Below are positions 24,058-31,846 of a stretch of DNA of 40,849 nt, piece by piece (position 1 is the first letter of the stretch; every line of letters starts with the position of its first letter). Position numbers and translations under genes: made by a program. Source of the stretch: an uncultured Acidobacteriota bacterium (GTDB lineage Bacteria > Acidobacteriota > Terriglobia > Terriglobales > Acidobacteriaceae); NCBI GenBank assembly GCA_903851035.1, contig CAINND010000064.1:1-40849 (forward strand), written 5' to 3'. A model generated the notes under the pieces. That model had not been told where the DNA came from and ran no database searches. It saw only the letters and a list, made by a program, of their open reading frames with translations.

Positions 24058-25838
24058 ATCAGCGCTCGCGCCAGGTGCTGCAGGACCTGCTGGCCACCCC
24101 CGTCCGCCGCAAGTATTTTGAGAGCCTGCGCCACATGGCCGGGCCCACCGGCGTCCTCAGCATCCGCGAGGAGCAGTTCTTCCTCGTCCTGGCCATCGCC
24201 ATCGGCATCCTCGCCGGCTTTGTCGTGGTCTGCTTCCGCATTGCCATCGGTTGGGCGCGCCTTCTCCTGCTGGGCGGAGGCATGCACCCCACCTGGCCGC
24301 GGGTTGTTCTCGTCCCGGCCCAGACCGGACTTGTCATCGCCTACCTCGCCCTTCGCTTTTTCCCCAAGGCGCGTGGCAGCGGCATCAATCAGACCAAGGG
24401 CGCGCTCTACATCTACGACGGCTTTATCGCCCCCGCCACCATGGCCGGCAAGTTTCTGCTCTCCGCCCTGGCCATCGGCAGCGGCCAGTCGCTTGGTCCG
24501 GAAGACCCTGCCTTGCAGATTGGCGCCGGTGTGGCCTCCGCCCTCGGTCGCTGGCTCCGCGTCAGCCGGGAGCGGTTGCGCCTCATGGCTCCCATCGGTG
24601 CCGCCGCCGGCCTGGCTGCCGCCTTCAACGCCCCCATCACGGCTGTCCTCTTCGTCATAGAGGAGATCATCGGACGCTGGAGCGCAGGCATCCTCGGAGC
24701 CATCGTGCTCTCCGCCATCTCTAGCGTGGTGGTCGAGCGCTGGTTCCTCGGCGATGCGCCACTTTTCCACGTTCCGGAGTATCACTTCTCCGGTGCCACC
24801 GAGCTGCTGGCCTTTGCTGCCCTGGGCGTTGCCGGAGGCGTGGCCTCGCTGCTATTTGTCAAACTTATCAAGAACTTACGGCCATACCTACGCCGCCAGC
24901 CGCAGTGGACGCAGTATCTGCAACCGGCCCTTGCCGGTGGCATCATCGGCTTTGTCGCCATCCGTTATCCGCAGCCCCTCGGGGCAGGCTATGAGTGGAT
25001 CGACCTGGCCATGCATAACCGCTTTGCCTGGAAGATGTTAGCCCTGCTGGCCGTGCTCAAGATCTTCACCACCGTGCTCAGCTTTGCCACCAGCACGCCC
25101 GGCGGCTTGTTCGCGCCAGTGCTGTTTATCGGGGCCATGCTCGGCGCCTCGGTCGGCTCCTACGAGCAGCATCTGTTCCCGTATCTATCTGTACCCATTG
25201 GGGCTTACGCGCTGGTCGGCATGGGCGCGCTCTTTGCTGGCATCATGCGTGCCCCCATGACATCGGTGTTCATGGTCCTGGAGGTGAGCGGAAACTACTC
25301 CATCATCCTGCCCGTAATGATCTCCAATTCAATCGCTTACGTCATTTCACGCTGGGGCCAGCCCACCCCGCTCTTTGATCTGCTGTCGCGCCAGGATGGC
25401 CTCGACCTTCCTTCCATTGAGGAAGAGCGCGAGAACACCGTGCTGCATGTGGAAGATGCCATGCGCCCGGTGCAGGGAAGAGCCCTGCTGGGCGATGAGC
25501 CGCTGAGCTCCGCGCGCACCCTGGTGGCCGCCAGCCCGGAGCCATACCTGCCCGTGGACCTCGGCGAGGGGCGCTGGAGCGTATTGAGCCGGGAGGACTT
25601 ACTGGCCGATGGGCTTGATATGTCGCAGCCTGTCCGCACGATTGTCCGCAACCGCGTGCCCCGACTCTTCCAGGATCAGACGTTGGAAATAGCCCTGCGC
25701 TTTGTTGAGGATCGCCACCTGCTGCCGGTGGTGAACCGCGGCAACCTGGGAATGCTGGTGGGAGTTGTCTCCCTGGAGGACATTTTGCGTGCCTACCGCA
25801 GGGCCGGAGTCACCGATATGCATGTGCAGGATGGTTAA
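24054..25838 (+). CDS. ClC-family chloride channel or H+/Cl- antiporter with C-terminal CBS pair
   Basis: Membrane protein moving chloride, in many bacteria in exchange for protons. The 594-residue product has about 10-11 hydrophobic helices and the selectivity-filter segments GSGIN (108-112) and GPEDPALQIGAG, where Glu150 matches the gating Glu of E. coli ClcA and Asp replaces the usual Gly. AAFNAPITAVLFVIEE and STPGGLFAPVLFIGA follow. The cytoplasmic tail from about residue 470 is a CBS-domain region, a nucleotide-sensing module absent from E. coli ClcA. Channel and antiporter cannot be told apart safely. It is translationally coupled to the TPR protein upstream. Confidence 0.92.
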   Translation: MNQRSRQVLQDLLATPVRRKYFESLRHMAGPTGVLSIREEQFFLVLAIAIGILAGFVVVCFRIAIGWARLLLLGGGMHPTWPRVVLVPAQTGLVIAYLALRFFPKARGSGINQTKGALYIYDGFIAPATMAGKFLLSALAIGSGQSLGPEDPALQIGAGVASALGRWLRVSRERLRLMAPIGAAAGLAAAFNAPITAVLFVIEEIIGRWSAGILGAIVLSAISSVVVERWFLGDAPLFHVPEYHFSGATELLAFAALGVAGGVASLLFVKLIKNLRPYLRRQPQWTQYLQPALAGGIIGFVAIRYPQPLGAGYEWIDLAMHNRFAWKMLALLAVLKIFTTVLSFATSTPGGLFAPVLFIGAMLGASVGSYEQHLFPYLSVPIGAYALVGMGALFAGIMRAPMTSVFMVLEVSGNYSIILPVMISNSIAYVISRWGQPTPLFDLLSRQDGLDLPSIEEERENTVLHVEDAMRPVQGRALLGDEPLSSARTLVAASPEPYLPVDLGEGRWSVLSREDLLADGLDMSQPVRTIVRNRVPRLFQDQTLEIALRFVEDRHLLPVVNRGNLGMLVGVVSLEDILRAYRRAGVTDMHVQDG

Positions 25839-25860
25839 TATTTCCAGTGGTTCCAGTGTC

Positions 25861-25873
25861 AATGTAATACATT
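25861..25873. promoter_or_regulatory. Perfect 13-bp palindrome in an AT-rich promoter-like stretch
   Basis: AATGTA, one base, TACATT. It sits in the only markedly AT-rich gap of the central window (about 25840-25910), 48 bases before the next start codon, where an operator could lie. TAAAAT-like hexamers follow near 25900. Tentative. Confidence 0.35.
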
Positions 25874-25920
25874 AACTAATGAACGTAATGTGATGTAGAT
25901 AAAATGAATAAAGGTAGTGC

Positions 25921-26295
25921 ATGACTATGACTGATAACGATATTGCAGCCCGGCAGCTCGCAGCCCTTTACGCCGATGGTTACTCATTAGAAACCTTTGA
26001 GCGTTATCCAAAGGCCATCGGAATCAGCCGCGGTAATTGCCTTGTGCTCGTGGAGAATACAGAGACGGGACTGCGCATGATCGGACGTCCTGGTTGGAAG
26101 ATGGGCGGTTTGATGGGCGTTCTAGTGGAGAGAGATGGACGCCAAGTGTTTCAATACAAAGAGGAAATGATAGAGGCTACCGACGAGCGTCTGGACGAGC
26201 TGCAGAAATTTACTGCCTACGTCGAGGTCATCTTGCACGGCGGAGAGCATGAGCAGCAATACCTGAACTTCTTTGGCAAGCGGACCTCGAACTAA
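25921..26295 (+). CDS. Small hypothetical protein
   Basis: The 124-residue, soluble, acidic product contains YSLETFERYPKAIGISRGNC, LRMIGRPGWKMGG and VLVERDGRQVFQYKEEMIEA. No domain is recognised. It resembles small proteins seen in acidobacteria, but this is a loose impression. ATG 25921 has AAGG six bases upstream (25911-25914); a second ATG follows two codons later. Its composition is less GC-rich than its neighbours, and it stands alone between the chloride channel and truB with its own likely promoter. Confidence 0.72.
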   Translation: MTMTDNDIAARQLAALYADGYSLETFERYPKAIGISRGNCLVLVENTETGLRMIGRPGWKMGGLMGVLVERDGRQVFQYKEEMIEATDERLDELQKFTAYVEVILHGGEHEQQYLNFFGKRTSN

Positions 26296-26356
26296 AACAA
26301 CCCATCCTCGACGTCTGAATAGACGATTAAACACAACCAGGTGAAAGAGTTATAGG

Positions 26357-27484
26357 TTACTCAGGCATCGGTTCATTGCCGCTGTAAAGGACGACCTTTG
26401 GCTGAAAGAGCGTTCCGGCGATGCGCTGGGCCACCGCGAGCAGCAGATCGCGGCTGGCAAATACCTTGACCAGCGGAGCATCCGAGTACTCCGGCAGATT
26501 GACCGGACGGCCGTTGCGGATGGCGGCGACGACGTCTGGCGCGGCGGTGACCGACGGCATGTGGGTTAGTATGCGGCGTGGGTGCAGGTATGGAGTCGGC
26601 GCCTGGGCAATGGCCGCAGCTGGGGCAGGAGACGCCTTCAGGGACAGAGCGGCAGGCGAGGAAAAGGGGCTATCAGCGACGTTGCCGTTGACCTCCTCGC
26701 CGGTAGTAACGCCATACGCAACGTCCGATAATGAAGATTCTGATAAATTAGTATTGCTGCGCGCCAAAGCTAGACTTTGCTTTAGCTCTTCGGTGTACGC
26801 CATTAATTCATCGATAGTTATAGCGTTGGTAATATTGAATTCCCCGCTGGCGGTACGGCGCAAAGAGGCAAGATGCGCCCCGCAGCCAAGCACTTGACCG
26901 AGGTCATGAGCGAGCGAGCGGATGTAAGTTCCGGCAGAGACTTCGGCGACAAAGCGGACGCGGTCGCCCTCCATACTGAGCAGTTCGAAGCGATGCACCT
27001 CCACTTCGACGGGCGCCAGCTCGACGGGTTTTTCCCGGCGGGCCAGCTTGTAGGCCGGGACGCCCTTCACCTTCTTGGCAGAAAAGTCCGGCGGACGTTG
27101 CAGGATGCGTCCGGTGAAGGCCGGTAGCTGGGCTCGGATCTGGTCGAGCGTAGGGAGAGTCTGGGTGGATGGTCCGATGGTCGATGGAGCCTCGCCTGCT
27201 GGCAGCGGTTCGCCGGTGGGAGCCACGGGGTCGCCCTCGGCGTCGTAGGTGGTGGTGGCAAAGCCCAGGCGAATCTCGCCTTCGTAGGTCTTGCGGGCAT
27301 CGCTGAAGAACTGGGCCAGGCGGGTGTAGCGGCCCAGGACCATGGGCAGGACGCCGGTGGCCATGGGGTCCAGGGTGCCGAGGTGGCCGACGCTGCGCTC
27401 GCCGGTGATGCGGCGGAGGCGGTTGACGACGTCGTGGGAGGTGAGTCTGGCGGGCTTGTCTATGATGAGAACGGCGTTTAGCAT
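26357..27484 (-). CDS. truB: tRNA pseudouridine-55 synthase
   Basis: Converts U55 of the T-loop in tRNAs to pseudouridine. The 375-residue product is longer than the usual 300-315. Signatures: LIIDKPARLTSHDVVNRLR, GHLGTLDPMATGVL with catalytic Asp39, the RPPDFSAKKVKGVPAYKLAR block and VSAGTYIRSLAHDLG. Between the catalytic domain and a C-terminal PUA-like domain is an insertion of about 65-70 residues (about 232-300) rich in Ser, Asn, Ala and Pro. It looks like an unstructured linker and accounts for the extra length. GAAGG precedes ATG 27484 at close spacing. A neighbouring rbfA or infB, the common context, is absent. Confidence 0.94.
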   Translation of the reverse strand: MLNAVLIIDKPARLTSHDVVNRLRRITGERSVGHLGTLDPMATGVLPMVLGRYTRLAQFFSDARKTYEGEIRLGFATTTYDAEGDPVAPTGEPLPAGEAPSTIGPSTQTLPTLDQIRAQLPAFTGRILQRPPDFSAKKVKGVPAYKLARREKPVELAPVEVEVHRFELLSMEGDRVRFVAEVSAGTYIRSLAHDLGQVLGCGAHLASLRRTASGEFNITNAITIDELMAYTEELKQSLALARSNTNLSESSLSDVAYGVTTGEEVNGNVADSPFSSPAALSLKASPAPAAAIAQAPTPYLHPRRILTHMPSVTAAPDVVAAIRNGRPVNLPEYSDAPLVKVFASRDLLLAVAQRIAGTLFQPKVVLYSGNEPMPE

Positions 27485-27661
27485 TCCCTTCCATGGTCAT
27501 GGCAAAGGGGTGCGGCGGTCAATGGAAGGATTCGGCAAAGCGAGTGGATTTCCTGTTTTACGTGTTTCTACGGTGACGGGCTGAGTGTGTCCCGGGGTAT
27601 CCCAAAGGCGGTAGTGATGCCGTATGATGTTTAGACCAAGGACAACTGACAGCCACCTACC

Positions 27662-28414
27662 ATGCTCCCACTGAAAGACGACACCCCCCGATATTCGGCG
27701 CCGCTGGTGAACACCCTGCTGATATTGATCAACGTGGTGGTGTACCTATTTGAAGGCACGCTGGAGCCGCGGGCGCAGGCGCAGTTTGTGAAGCTTTTCG
27801 CGCTGAATCCGGCGCGGCTGGTGGCGGCCCTGGAGTCGGCGCTACATCCTGTGGTGCTGCATGGCGCACATGGAGTTGCCCACGGCGTGGCCAGTGGCGC
27901 GGCGTGGCAGTGGGCGTTGCTGCCGGTGATGACCAGCATGTTCATGCACGCCAGCTTCTGGTATCACCTGCTGCCGAATATGTGGTTCCTGTGGGTGTTT
28001 GGGCGCAGCATGGAAGACGCCCTTGGGCATGGCCGCTATCTGATCTTTTACCTGGTGTGCGGCGTGGCGGCCGCGGCGGTGCAGGTTATCAGCGATCCGG
28101 CGACGACGGTGCCGATGGTGGGGGCGAGCGGCGCTATTGCCGGCATCATGGGTGGATACTTTGTGCTGTATCCGCGGGCGCGCGTGCTGATGCTGGTTCC
28201 CTTCCTGTTTATCTTCTTTTTGTGGCTGCCAGCGTGGGCGGTGCTGGGCTACTGGTTTGTGATCCAGTTCCTGAGCGGAGTGGGCACGGCGCTGGTGCAG
28301 AATGAGCGCGGCATGGGCGGCGTCGCCTTCTGGGCACATGTGGGCGGCTTTGTGGCCGGCTTTGGACTGATCAGCCTGTTCCCTGCCCGGGTGCGCAGAT
28401 ACATGTACCGGTAG
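27662..28414 (+). CDS. Rhomboid family intramembrane serine protease
   Basis: Integral membrane protease cleaving within or next to transmembrane segments. The 250-residue product has about six or seven hydrophobic helices, the rhomboid landmarks MFMHASFWYHLLPNMWFLWVFG, catalytic GASGAIAG (Ser156) and the dyad histidine in AHVGGF (His226). An insertion of about 40 residues follows helix 1. The substrate is unknown. It is divergent from truB; the 177 bases between them (27485-27661) contain a TATGAT near 27622 but no clear -35. Confidence 0.9.
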   Translation: MLPLKDDTPRYSAPLVNTLLILINVVVYLFEGTLEPRAQAQFVKLFALNPARLVAALESALHPVVLHGAHGVAHGVASGAAWQWALLPVMTSMFMHASFWYHLLPNMWFLWVFGRSMEDALGHGRYLIFYLVCGVAAAAVQVISDPATTVPMVGASGAIAGIMGGYFVLYPRARVLMLVPFLFIFFLWLPAWAVLGYWFVIQFLSGVGTALVQNERGMGGVAFWAHVGGFVAGFGLISLFPARVRRYMYR

Positions 28415-28440
28415 CTCTGACTGCTCGCAGGATAAATCAA

Positions 28441-28493
28441 ATACAAAAACAACTGCCCCACTCTCCGCAAAATATCGGCGGAAGAATGGGGCA
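28441..28493 (-). terminator. Rho-independent terminator for the 28516-28827 gene
   Basis: Imperfect hairpin: 28454-28460 pairs with 28487-28493 and 28464-28468 with 28478-28482. On the minus strand it is followed by TTGTTTTTGTAT. It lies between convergent genes. Confidence 0.65.
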
Positions 28494-28515
28494 TGGCGCT
28501 AAGCCGCGAATGCGG

Positions 28516-28827
28516 TTAGCGACGGTAGTCGCGGTGGTCGCCATCAGGATGATGATTGTCATGATGGTTGCCGTCGCGGTGAGCGCGGTCGTTGTTCCAA
28601 TCGCGATGGCCGCCGTAGTTGTGGTCATAGTGGCGATATCCGCGGGCGTCGCGCTGGTAACGATAGCCATCCTCGTAGTAGTAGCCATCGTGGTAGCCGC
28701 TGGTAAACACCACGGCCGGGCCTCCGAGCTGGACTCCTACGGCGATCTGGGCTTCGGCCTTGGGCGGCGAAGCCAGTGCAAATGTAAGCACCAGGCCAAA
28801 TACGGCAAATGCGATTTTCTTGATCAT
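28516..28827 (-). CDS. Small exported His/Asp/Tyr/Arg-rich protein
   Basis: The 103-residue product starts MIKKIAFAVFGLVLTFALA, a typical signal peptide with likely cleavage after AEA. The mature protein opens with QIAVGVQLGGPAVVF and then becomes a tail packed with His, Asp, Tyr, Asn and Arg. GGAGG lies about ten bases before ATG 28827, which fixes this start; a longer frame to 28983 is not supported. No domain is recognised. The His/Asp content suggests metal or polyanion binding, which is only an inference. Similar YXH-rich secreted proteins occur in acidobacteria. Confidence 0.72.
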   Translation of the reverse strand: MIKKIAFAVFGLVLTFALASPPKAEAQIAVGVQLGGPAVVFTSGYHDGYYYEDGYRYQRDARGYRHYDHNYGGHRDWNNDRAHRDGNHHDNHHPDGDHRDYRR

Positions 28828-28984
28828 ACTTTTGGAACCTCCGTTAGAACTTTGTAGCAGCCATTCGCGGGGAATCTTCGTGCACCCCGGACAATTGAGC
28901 GTAGCAATCGCCAACTGAAAATGATGGTCAATATAGCTCGCCTTTGCCGTTGGTTCATTTGCCGCGATGTGGCATGGATACATG

Positions 28985-29017
28985 AAAAGGCCCCGCGCGG
29001 ATGGCGGGGCCTTTTTT
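28985..29017 (-). terminator. Rho-independent terminator after the SDR/pterin cluster
   Basis: Perfect 12-bp stem (28985-28996 with 29004-29015), seven-base loop. It is flanked by A-runs and T-runs, so it can work in both directions. It lies about 33 bases after the stop of the SDR gene at 29050. Confidence 0.85.
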
Positions 29018-29049
29018 AATGCGCATTTTGCTGCGCGTGAATTGCGCGG

Positions 29050-29811
29050 CTATGGGTAGTCCTGGCGCGTGGGACGCACGACGACATTGCTGAGATGGAC
29101 ATGCGCGGGCAGGCTGACGATGCCGAGGATGGCATTGGCAACGTCTTCGCCATAAAGCAGGGGGCCGAAGTTATCGTGAAATTTTTTGACCAGCTCGTCA
29201 CTGTATCCTGCGACATCCTGAAATCCGCTGATGACGATGCCGGGCTCGACGAGCGAGACGCGCACGCCGACGGGGCCGATCTCACGGCGAAGGCCCTCTG
29301 CCAGTGAGTGCACGGCGAATTTCGTGGAGCCGTAAACGGCGCTGAAGGGCGAGACCGAGCGCCCGACGACCGAACCGATAACGATGATGTCGGCCGGATG
29401 CTGCGGAAAGCGCGTCTTCTGCGCGGCGACCATCTGGCGCGCGGCCTTCTGCATGAGAGCCAGTGCGCCGACGACGTTGACCTTGAGTACGTCAGCAAAG
29501 TCGGTGCGGTCGCAGTCCTTGACCGAGCCTCCGAGACCGCGGCCCGCGTTGACGACGACGAGATCGGCGGAGCGGCCAAAGCGGGCTTCGGCGGTCTCAA
29601 ACAGGCGGTCGAGGACGGATTCATCGGCGGCGTCTCCGGCGACGCCCACAAAGGCCGCGCCAAGTTCCTTCTCCAGGGCGGAGAGCTTGGCGGCCGTGCG
29701 TCCGCTGCCGATGACGGCGTATCCGGAGGCGATGAACTTGCGGGCCGTTGCTTCTCCTATGCCTCTGGTGGCGCCAGTGACGATGGCAATGCGAGGGTAG
29801 GAATCGATCAT
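29050..29811 (-). CDS. Short-chain dehydrogenase/reductase
   Basis: The 253-residue classical SDR has the nucleotide motif TGATRGIG (12-19), VVNAG (86-90) and catalytic Ser147, Tyr160 and Lys164 (YGSTK). Arg38 in SGRTAAKL favours NADP(H). The substrate cannot be read from sequence; similarity is to general serine/3-hydroxyacid or carbonyl-reducing SDRs. It is the last gene of a same-strand run with a second SDR, folE and two PTPS/QueD genes, followed by a strong terminator. Sepiapterin reductase also belongs to the SDR family, so a role in pterin reduction is possible. Confidence 0.88.
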   Translation of the reverse strand: MIDSYPRIAIVTGATRGIGEATARKFIASGYAVIGSGRTAAKLSALEKELGAAFVGVAGDAADESVLDRLFETAEARFGRSADLVVVNAGRGLGGSVKDCDRTDFADVLKVNVVGALALMQKAARQMVAAQKTRFPQHPADIIVIGSVVGRSVSPFSAVYGSTKFAVHSLAEGLRREIGPVGVRVSLVEPGIVISGFQDVAGYSDELVKKFHDNFGPLLYGEDVANAILGIVSLPAHVHLSNVVVRPTRQDYP

Positions 29812-29926
29812 GATGTGTCTCCCTGGGTACAGTTTACGCCTGGATGGCGCGAATTACGATGCGATGAGACTCGTAAAGAGCGGATGTGTCAGAGGTTTCG
29901 AAGGTTTCAGAGGTGAAGAGCAACGA

Positions 29927-30625
29927 CTAGAGCTTGCCGGCCGAGGGGGTGATGACGATCTCCTCGACATTGGCGTTGAGCGGCAGGGTGACGGCTTCGG
30001 CCACCAGGCGTCCGACTGTATCGGGTGCGACCATGGAGCGGCGCGGCGCGTTGGGCCAGAACTGCTTCCAGATGGCGGTATCTGTGGCGCCGGGCAGCAG
30101 GGCGACGACGCGGATTTTGCGCTCGCGCATCTCCTCGCGGAGTGTATCGGTAAAGCCCAGCAGGCCGCGCTTGCTGGCATTGTAGGCGGCCATGTCGGGA
30201 AAGCTGGTGCGGGCGGCGACGCTGAGATTGTTGACGATGACCGCACCCTTCTTCATCAGCGGAAGGATGGCCGTTGTGACCAGGAACGTGCCGTGAAGAT
30301 TGGTTTCGACCACTTCGCACCAGGTGGCGAAGTCGAGCGTGGCGATGGGCTGCAACGGTCCGGCGATGCCAGCGTTGTTGATGAGCACATCCACGCGGCG
30401 CAGTTTGCGCAGGGCCGCGCCAAGGCGGGCGACGGATTCGGGATTGCGAATGTCGCAGGCATGGGCGGTGGAGTTCGGCAGGCGCGCAGCAATTTTGGCT
30501 AGCAGGCGCTCATCGCGTCCGACGAGGATAAGGCGGAAGCCGCGCTGGGAGAGCTGTTCGGCAATGGCCAGGCCAATGCCGCGAGTGGCTCCGGTGACGA
30601 CGGCGATTTTTGCGCGAGCTGCCAT
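29927..30625 (-). CDS. Short-chain dehydrogenase/reductase
   Basis: The 232-residue classical SDR has TGATRGIG (11-18), NNAG (83-86), catalytic Ser135, Tyr148 and Lys152 (YNASK). Arg37 in VGRDERLL suggests NADP(H) preference. The product is shorter than the other SDR and distinct from it, so the pair is not a recent duplication. ATG 30625 is preferred because the longer frame to 30688 has no SDR-like sequence in its first 21 residues, although no good ribosome site precedes it. It follows folE by about 100 bases. Substrate unknown; sepiapterin-type reduction is a contextual guess. Confidence 0.87.
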   Translation of the reverse strand: MAARAKIAVVTGATRGIGLAIAEQLSQRGFRLILVGRDERLLAKIAARLPNSTAHACDIRNPESVARLGAALRKLRRVDVLINNAGIAGPLQPIATLDFATWCEVVETNLHGTFLVTTAILPLMKKGAVIVNNLSVAARTSFPDMAAYNASKRGLLGFTDTLREEMRERKIRVVALLPGATDTAIWKQFWPNAPRRSMVAPDTVGRLVAEAVTLPLNANVEEIVITPSAGKL

Positions 30626-30727
30626 GCGGAAAGAGTAGCACGGAAAGGTAAGCCCCATCGCAAAGGATGGGGCCGGTGGGTTACGCAAGATTCGTGTTGA
30701 TGCGAGAGTGGCTCGCGGCGCTAGGCG

Positions 30728-31363
30728 CTAGAAGCTGCTGCTCTGCTTTTTGCGTACGAGCGAGAGAAACTCATTGCGCGTGCTGGGCTGGCGGAAGCTG
30801 CCGAGCATGGCCGAGGTGACGGCCGAGCTGTGCTGCTTCTCCACGCCGCGCATCATCATGCAAAGGTGGCGCGCCTCAATCACCACGCCGACGCCCTGCG
30901 GCTGGATGATCTCCTGAATGGCTTCGGCGATCTGGGTGGTCATGCGCTCCTGCACCTGCAGGCGGCGGGCGAAGACCTCCACCAGGCGCGGCAGTTTGCT
31001 GAGCCCGATGACCTTGCCCTTGGGGATGTAGGCGACGTGCACCTTGCCGAAGAACGGCAGCATGTGGTGCTCGCACATGCTGAACATCTCAATGTCTTTG
31101 ACGATGACCATCTCGTCGTAATCAACGGTGAAGAGCGCGTCGTTGACCACGTCGGCGGGCTGCAGTTGATAGCCGCTGGTGAGGTATTCCATGCTCTTGG
31201 CTACGCGTTGCGGCGTATCCAGCAGGCCCTCGCGCGAGGGATCTTCGCCGACACGGGCCAGCATCTGGCGGACGAGCTCCTCCATGCCAAGGTTTTCGTG
31301 CGACTGCGTGGCGTGCTGCTCCTGGTGGGGAACGCGCTTGTTGTTAATTGCGACTGCCTTCAT
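30728..31363 (-). CDS. folE: GTP cyclohydrolase I
   Basis: Converts GTP to 7,8-dihydroneopterin triphosphate, the entry point to folate, tetrahydrobiopterin and queuosine. The 211-residue product is of normal length. Zinc ligands Cys97, His100 and Cys168 are present in [10 protein letters not shown] and RHLCMMMRG, together with [21 protein letters not shown] and the [15 protein letters not shown] block. ATG 31363 is preferred, with GGGAG about 11 bases upstream; a TTG at 31381 would add six residues. It lies 42 bases after a PTPS-type gene whose substrate is its product, which supports a dedicated pterin pathway rather than folate alone. Confidence 0.95.
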   Translation of the reverse strand: MKAVAINNKRVPHQEQHATQSHENLGMEELVRQMLARVGEDPSREGLLDTPQRVAKSMEYLTSGYQLQPADVVNDALFTVDYDEMVIVKDIEMFSMCEHHMLPFFGKVHVAYIPKGKVIGLSKLPRLVEVFARRLQVQERMTTQIAEAIQEIIQPQGVGVVIEARHLCMMMRGVEKQHSSAVTSAMLGSFRQPSTRNEFLSLVRKKQSSSF

Positions 31364-31405
31364 AAAATACTGATCTCCCAAAGCCTTGCTTTGACGCCGC
31401 TACAC

Positions 31406-31846
31406 CTATTGTACGGAGGAAGGCGCGTTATCGCCCAACCCGTCACCCAACGCCTCAAAGGAGTTGTTGCCGGTCTCCTCAAGGCGAATACCTTCCAGAT
31501 GAGCCGGCAGCCCGGCGCGGCTCAGAATTTGCTGGATGGCGAATGTGAGATTTTCCGTAGTAGGTACGACAGAGGCAAAATCTTGCAGCTCATTCAAATT
31601 TACATGATCGTAGCGATTTAATACCTGCTGGCTCACGATGGCGTCCAACTGGCCGAGGTCGCAGATCATCCCGGTGTGCGCGTGGGGCGTGCCGCTGACG
31701 GTGACCTCGAGAAAGTAATTGTGTCCGTGGCCGTGCGGATTATTGCACTTGCCGTATGTGGCATGATTGGCCGCCGCGCTGAGCGCAGGCGAATGCAGCC
31801 GGTGCGAGGCCGAAAAAAGATAGCGACGGGTAAGGTGAACCTTCAT
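31406..31846 (-). CDS. 6-pyruvoyl tetrahydropterin synthase / QueD family enzyme (downstream copy)
   Basis: Zinc-dependent enzyme acting on dihydroneopterin triphosphate to give 6-pyruvoyl-tetrahydropterin or, as QueD, 6-carboxy-tetrahydropterin for queuosine. In the 146-residue product His15, His40 and His42 are zinc ligands and Cys34 in YGKCNNPHGHGHNY is the catalytic cysteine; this block is close to the animal PTPS sequence. YDHVNLNE and PTTENL are conserved. ATG 31846 overlaps the stop of the sister gene (ATGA). QueD proteins are often shorter (about 120 residues), so this copy looks more PTPS-like, but activity cannot be decided by eye. Confidence 0.9.
   Translation of the reverse strand: MKVHLTRRYLFSASHRLHSPALSAAANHATYGKCNNPHGHGHNYFLEVTVSGTPHAHTGMICDLGQLDAIVSQQVLNRYDHVNLNELQDFASVVPTTENLTFAIQQILSRAGLPAHLEGIRLEETGNNSFEALGDGLGDNAPSSVQ

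Noticed and set aside
28828-28983. N-terminal extension of the His-rich exported protein to 28983
   Set aside because: The internal ATG at 28827 has GGAGG and begins a perfect signal peptide; the extension looks non-coding.
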